Assembly: GCA_032821775.1 (NCBI GenBank)
Contig: JAVLRN010000005.1
Location: forward strand, 2,480,001-2,544,000
Origin: Sanguinoderma infundibulare
Taxonomy: Eukaryota > Basidiomycota > Agaricomycetes > Polyporales > Polyporaceae
DNA length: 64,000 nucleotides
Direction: 5' to 3'
Every line of letters begins with the position of its first letter. Within the stretch, counting starts at the first letter, position 1. Position numbers and translations under genes: made by a program. The notes beneath the pieces are model-generated. The model had not been told where the DNA came from and did no database searches. It was given only the letters and a program-made list of their open reading frames with translations. Below are positions 60,990 to 64,000 of this stretch, piece by piece.

Positions 60990-61314
60990 AAATATACAGC
61001 AAGGCATACCTGGAGACAAAAGGTCAAAACTGGGTCTTCAGGTAGCAAGTACAGAGATTTATATACAGTAGCATGGCAATAGAAATCACTAAACAACAGG
61101 TAACTATGAATATAAAAAATAAGGAAAACAGAACAATAGTGCTTTATACATAATAAGGGAGCTATTGTACTGTCAAACAATAATATAAGAATGAAAGTTC
61201 AGAGGACAAAAGAAGTTATAATCATGGTGAGATATAGATCAATGTCCAAGAAAGAAAACAGATAAGATAAGGAAAAGGGTGCTCAGATAAGTGCCACATG
61301 GGCTGTTCATGACA
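60990..61314 (-). mobile_element. 3' LTR of a Ty3/Gypsy chromovirus, minus orientation
   Basis: Read on the minus strand it starts TGTCATGAACAGCCCATGTG at 61,314 and matches the LTR fragment at 47,229-47,560. A TATATAAA box lies at 61,058-61,065. A polypurine tract and a pol C-terminus sit directly before it on the minus strand, which fixes it as a 3' LTR. The inner boundary near 60,990 is approximate. Confidence 0.7.
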
Positions 61315-61327
61315 GTACCCCCCTCCT
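61315..61327 (-). other. polypurine tract
   Basis: GGAGGGGGGTAC on the minus strand directly before the TG of the LTR, the position of the plus-strand primer in LTR retroelements. Confidence 0.6.
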
Positions 61328-61334
61328 AAGGCCT

Positions 61335-61487
61335 TCACGATAGAGTGTTCTTGTTGCAGAGGTCAGATGCATTAGGATGTTTAGTGTAAAAGTTCATAAC
61401 ATATTGTGATACATTGGTCAGATTGTTCACATCCTTCCAACTATTGTGTTTAGGACTCCAACCTTTCCAGTGCACCAGGAACAGTAC
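61335..61487 (-). pseudogene. chromodomain end of a Gypsy pol (truncated)
   Basis: Minus-strand reading VLFLVHWKGWSPKHNSWKDV then NNLTNVSQYVMNFYTKHPNA and a TGA stop. The YLVxWKGxxxxxxSW pattern is the chromodomain found at the C-terminus of chromovirus integrases, which targets integration to heterochromatin. The remainder of pol is missing because a different element begins at about 61,490. Confidence 0.8.
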
Positions 61488-61640
61488 ACTATCTCATAAT
61501 GCATGCACTCATAATGCATAAGTTCCGATAATGCATAACTTTTGATGGAGACAGACTCTGTACATGGGAACTTATGCATGAAACCTACTGATGCATAATG
61601 CATAAAATTTTAGCTGATATGCACTATGGGATCTGCCATT
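61488..61640. repeat. ATAATGCAT repeats at the left side of a pogo-like element
   Basis: CATAATGCAT or ATAATGCATAA occurs at least four times within 130 bp, partly inverted (TTATGCAT), next to the Tigger/pogo-type transposase relic. Probably the terminal/subterminal repeat of that element; the matching right end is not inside the window. Confidence 0.5.
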
Positions 61641-61859
61641 TATAGGAATGTGGCAGGCCTGATTCACACCTCGAGGGACAAAATTCACTCAACAGATGGA
61701 GATTTGAATGCTTGTGTATTGAGTTTCTCAGCCATCCCTTATCATGTCAGCTGAACCGAGGCCTGTCCTCAGCCCAATGTGCATTCGAAAGCCTCATGAA
61801 GCATGATCAAAGCCTTACAACCGCACTCAGCTGACTCGAGTCCCTACTCTGAAGAATGC

Positions 61860-63480
61860 ACCAAAAATCTCTGCTTCTGTCACAGCTAAAGCTTTCTGTG
61901 ATAACCTTACTCTTCATGACTGGCTTACGGTGGTCACTTTCTATGACAACAATCTGGAAATTATATAGAAGGCCATTGTTGAACACTTTCAGACCCAAAA
62001 AGAAGGCACCCTCCACTTCAATCAGACGTCCCTATTCCAGCATCTCTCTCCAAAAGGACATAAAAAGGATCAAGCAAAACTGGATAAAATTCCAGGTGTG
62101 CTTAGCAGCAAACGGGTATGTGCTGTCACTTGGCCTGATGTTGAGAAGGCTCTTTGGCTCTGGGTAAAGCATATAGAGATGAAGGAGAAGAGTGTTACTG
62201 GTCTCATACTCTCAGTAAAGCATCAGAATCTCGAGCATCAGACGGAGGTGCCTGAGGCAGAGAGGATGAAATCAGATGGATGAATTTGAAAGTTTTGCAA
62301 GGCATGAGTTATCTGGATGTTTTAAGCCTATCTGCTGGCATTTTAATAGCCTAAATATCTCAGGTACAATATCAGGGAATATCGGCAGCACAGAGAGGTA
62401 GGTTCCATTGATGTTGCAGGTGTGGAGAAGGAAAGAGAGAGAGTTCAGGCAATCAATGCACAGTATGTGGCCCAGGATGTGTTCAATTTCAATGAGAGTG
62501 GGCTGTTTTCCTTGTGAGTAAATCTGAAAGCATGTCCAAAAGAAGGCTGAGATTATTGGACTTTAGTGCACCACCTGACTGTAGCCTTTTAACTTATTAG
62601 ATGTTAGAAAAGAAGCAGAGCAAGAAGCAGATTACAGTCGCATTCATGTGCAATTTCACAGGGACAGAGAAGTGTTCAATCTTCTATATTGAAAATGCAA
62701 AGCAGCCCCGATGCTTTGGAAAAATATCAACTGACCAGGGCTTCTATTACTGACACAATAAGAAAGCTTGGATGACATGTGTTCTTTTCAAGGAGTCTGT
62801 TTATGTCCAACTCTTATTACCAAGCATTATCTCACCAATTGGATCACAGATTTATCAAGGCTGAAGACTCTCATTTCCGACAATAGAACTGAAACATCCT
62901 GCTCTGACTCGATAATTTCTCAGGACATTTCATTTCATACATTCCGACCAACATTCGCCTCGAGTTTTTCAAACTAAACATGACATCATTCATCCAGCCT
63001 CTTGATGCAGGCATCATTCACTGCTTCAAGGTCAACTACCGTAAGGCCTTCTATATTCATGCAATTCAGATGAACAATGCAAGGAAGGATGATGTGTATT
63101 GGATTGACTTGCTTGAGGTGATGATGCTGGTGAAGGATGCATGGGTACAGGTCACTGCAGATACAATCTAGAACAGCTGGAAGAAGGCAATCCCCACATG
63201 CAACATGTAAGTGTTTATCAAATCTATGTTGCATATAAAATATATAATTCTGAAACACAGTACAGGTCCTATTGTTACTCTACAGGATGGTGGTGCATGG
63301 CAGATCATACTTGACTTCACCGCTGGCAAAGTCAGAACTCTGCCAGATGTAAAATCAAAACTTAAGGTTTATCTGGGTCCACAGTTCAACTTCAATGACT
63401 GAAAGCCAGCCATTGATGCTGTGATGAGGGCAGCAGAGGATGATAATGGGACTGGAATTGTTGCTGTGGAGGGTCTGCAT
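61860..63480 (+). pseudogene. Tigger/pogo-type DDE transposase relic with CENP-B-like HTH
   Basis: Plus-strand fragments: LTVVTFYDNNLEIIQKAIVE (psq-type HTH), KRVCAVTWPDVEKALWLWVK (CENP-B HTH), SIDVAGVEKERERVQAINAQ, DVFNFNESGLFS (first catalytic block; the usual NFDET Asp is Asn), KKQSKKQITVAFMCNFTGTE, LDNFSGHFISYIPTNIRLEF (second block), and SFIQPLDAGIIHCFKVNYRK (third block). A probable intron lies at about 62,515-62,600. Stops and frameshifts (for example after MKSDG, where Trp is expected) make it non-functional. CpG is less depleted here, suggesting a younger insertion than its neighbours. Confidence 0.8.
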
Positions 63481-63524
63481 AAAGTGACACTAGAGGGCAA
63501 AACACATACCATTTATCCTCCACC

Positions 63525-63956
63525 CTGCAGTGTAAGGCTGAGCATAGGTCCAGGTTATGTCACAGGTAACCTAGACCTGACCTGCAGAATTGCCTATAGG
63601 TTAATAACTTGTAGGTTCAGATACCTACATCATGAATCAGCTGTAAATCTGAATCAGCCATTTTATAAGATATCACAGGTTAGATTTTAGATCACCTGCA
63701 AAGTGACCTGTATTTTTGTTTATCTATAAATATTAATAGGCTTTTTAACATCTTTTTTCACTATTTCTAGTCTGTTTGAAACAATTTGGTAAAATCAATA
63801 ATGTTACCTATGATTTATAGGTCTTTGATTTGTAAGTTTAGATTAAAAATTGATTTGATTCATACAGTTCCCAATCAAAGTCTCAAAAGCTGACAAACTC
63901 ACAGGTTCAGATCTGAATCAACTATAGGTTAACCTATGCTCAGCCTTACTGCAGTG
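63525..63956. mobile_element. MITE of the TAAGGCTGA hAT family, copy 2, with perfect target duplication
   Basis: Element proper is 63,533-63,948 (416 bp), ends TAAGGCTGAGCATAGGT and ACCTATGCTCAGCCTTA. Flanks CTGCAGTG on both sides (63,525-63,532 and 63,949-63,956) are identical, an exact 8-bp hAT duplication. Very similar along its whole length to copy 1 at 48,819-49,231. Inserted just after the pogo-type transposase relic. Confidence 0.9.
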
Positions 63957-64000
63957 CACTCAAGCTTTTATCTCATTCTTTCAACCAAACTGACCATCCT

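Noticed and set aside
43960..64000. CRISPR array or other prokaryotic-type direct repeats
   Set aside because: Repeats are transposon ends, palindromes and an 81-bp tandem; there is no regular repeat-spacer pattern, and the organism is a fungus.

Overview
The window looks like nuclear DNA of a mushroom-forming basidiomycete (Agaricomycetes). Genes are densely packed and GC-rich, with many short introns (mostly 50-80 nt). The protein set includes a cofactor-independent phosphoglycerate mutase, Skt5/Chs4, Cef1/Cdc5, Noc4, a Mic19-type MICOS subunit and a CaaX-type Ydj1. I cannot name the species. All gene models below were spliced by hand from reading frame, splice sites and family knowledge. 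Most splice with consistent phase from start to stop.

Positions 1-43,770 form the gene compartment. In order: phosphoglycerate mutase (+), Skt5/Chs4 chitin synthase activator (+), a small unknown protein (-), a PITH-domain protein (+), polynucleotide kinase 3'-phosphatase (-), an acidic disordered protein (+), a GT8-like type II membrane glycosyltransferase (+), 6-phosphofructo-2-kinase/fructose-2,6-bisphosphatase (-), Pbn1/PIG-X (+), a Rho4-like GTPase (-), Ydj1-type Hsp40 (-), a hAT DNA transposon, an omega-amidase-type nitrilase (-), a DAGK/sphingosine-kinase-like protein (+), UMP/CMP kinase (-), Nup37-like nucleoporin (+), a Zn2Cys6 transcription factor (-), Noc4 (-), Cef1/Cdc5 (+), a single-pass membrane protein (+) and Mic19 (-). 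Most are core housekeeping functions: glycolysis and its control, cell wall and GPI/glycan work, DNA end repair, nucleotide metabolism, nuclear pore, ribosome assembly and splicing. They do not form one pathway. Several neighbours are divergent and share short intergenic promoters (for example 18,290-18,499 and 38,224-38,416).

Positions 43,960-64,000 form a repeat compartment with a very different base composition: AT-rich, almost without CpG (no CG dinucleotide at all from 46,311 to 47,867), and with no intact gene. It is a nested pile of decayed transposons. They are hAT elements of at least three terminal-repeat families (TAGGGCTCGG, TAGGCTGT, TAAGGCTGA), two Ty3/Gypsy retroelements in opposite orientation (one with a chromodomain end), a Tigger/pogo-type DDE transposase relic, tandem repeats and a possible tRNA-derived relic. 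The stops in the Gypsy pol are nearly all explained by C-to-T or G-to-A changes. The boundary near 43,963 is marked by a broken end of the same hAT family that sits intact, with a perfect 8-bp target duplication, at 22,516-23,989.

No obviously new multi-gene system was found. The most notable observations are the layered hAT insertions with readable target duplications, the sharp CpG-depletion boundary, three GC-AG introns (one frame-neutral), and a small unknown protein carrying two degron-like motifs.
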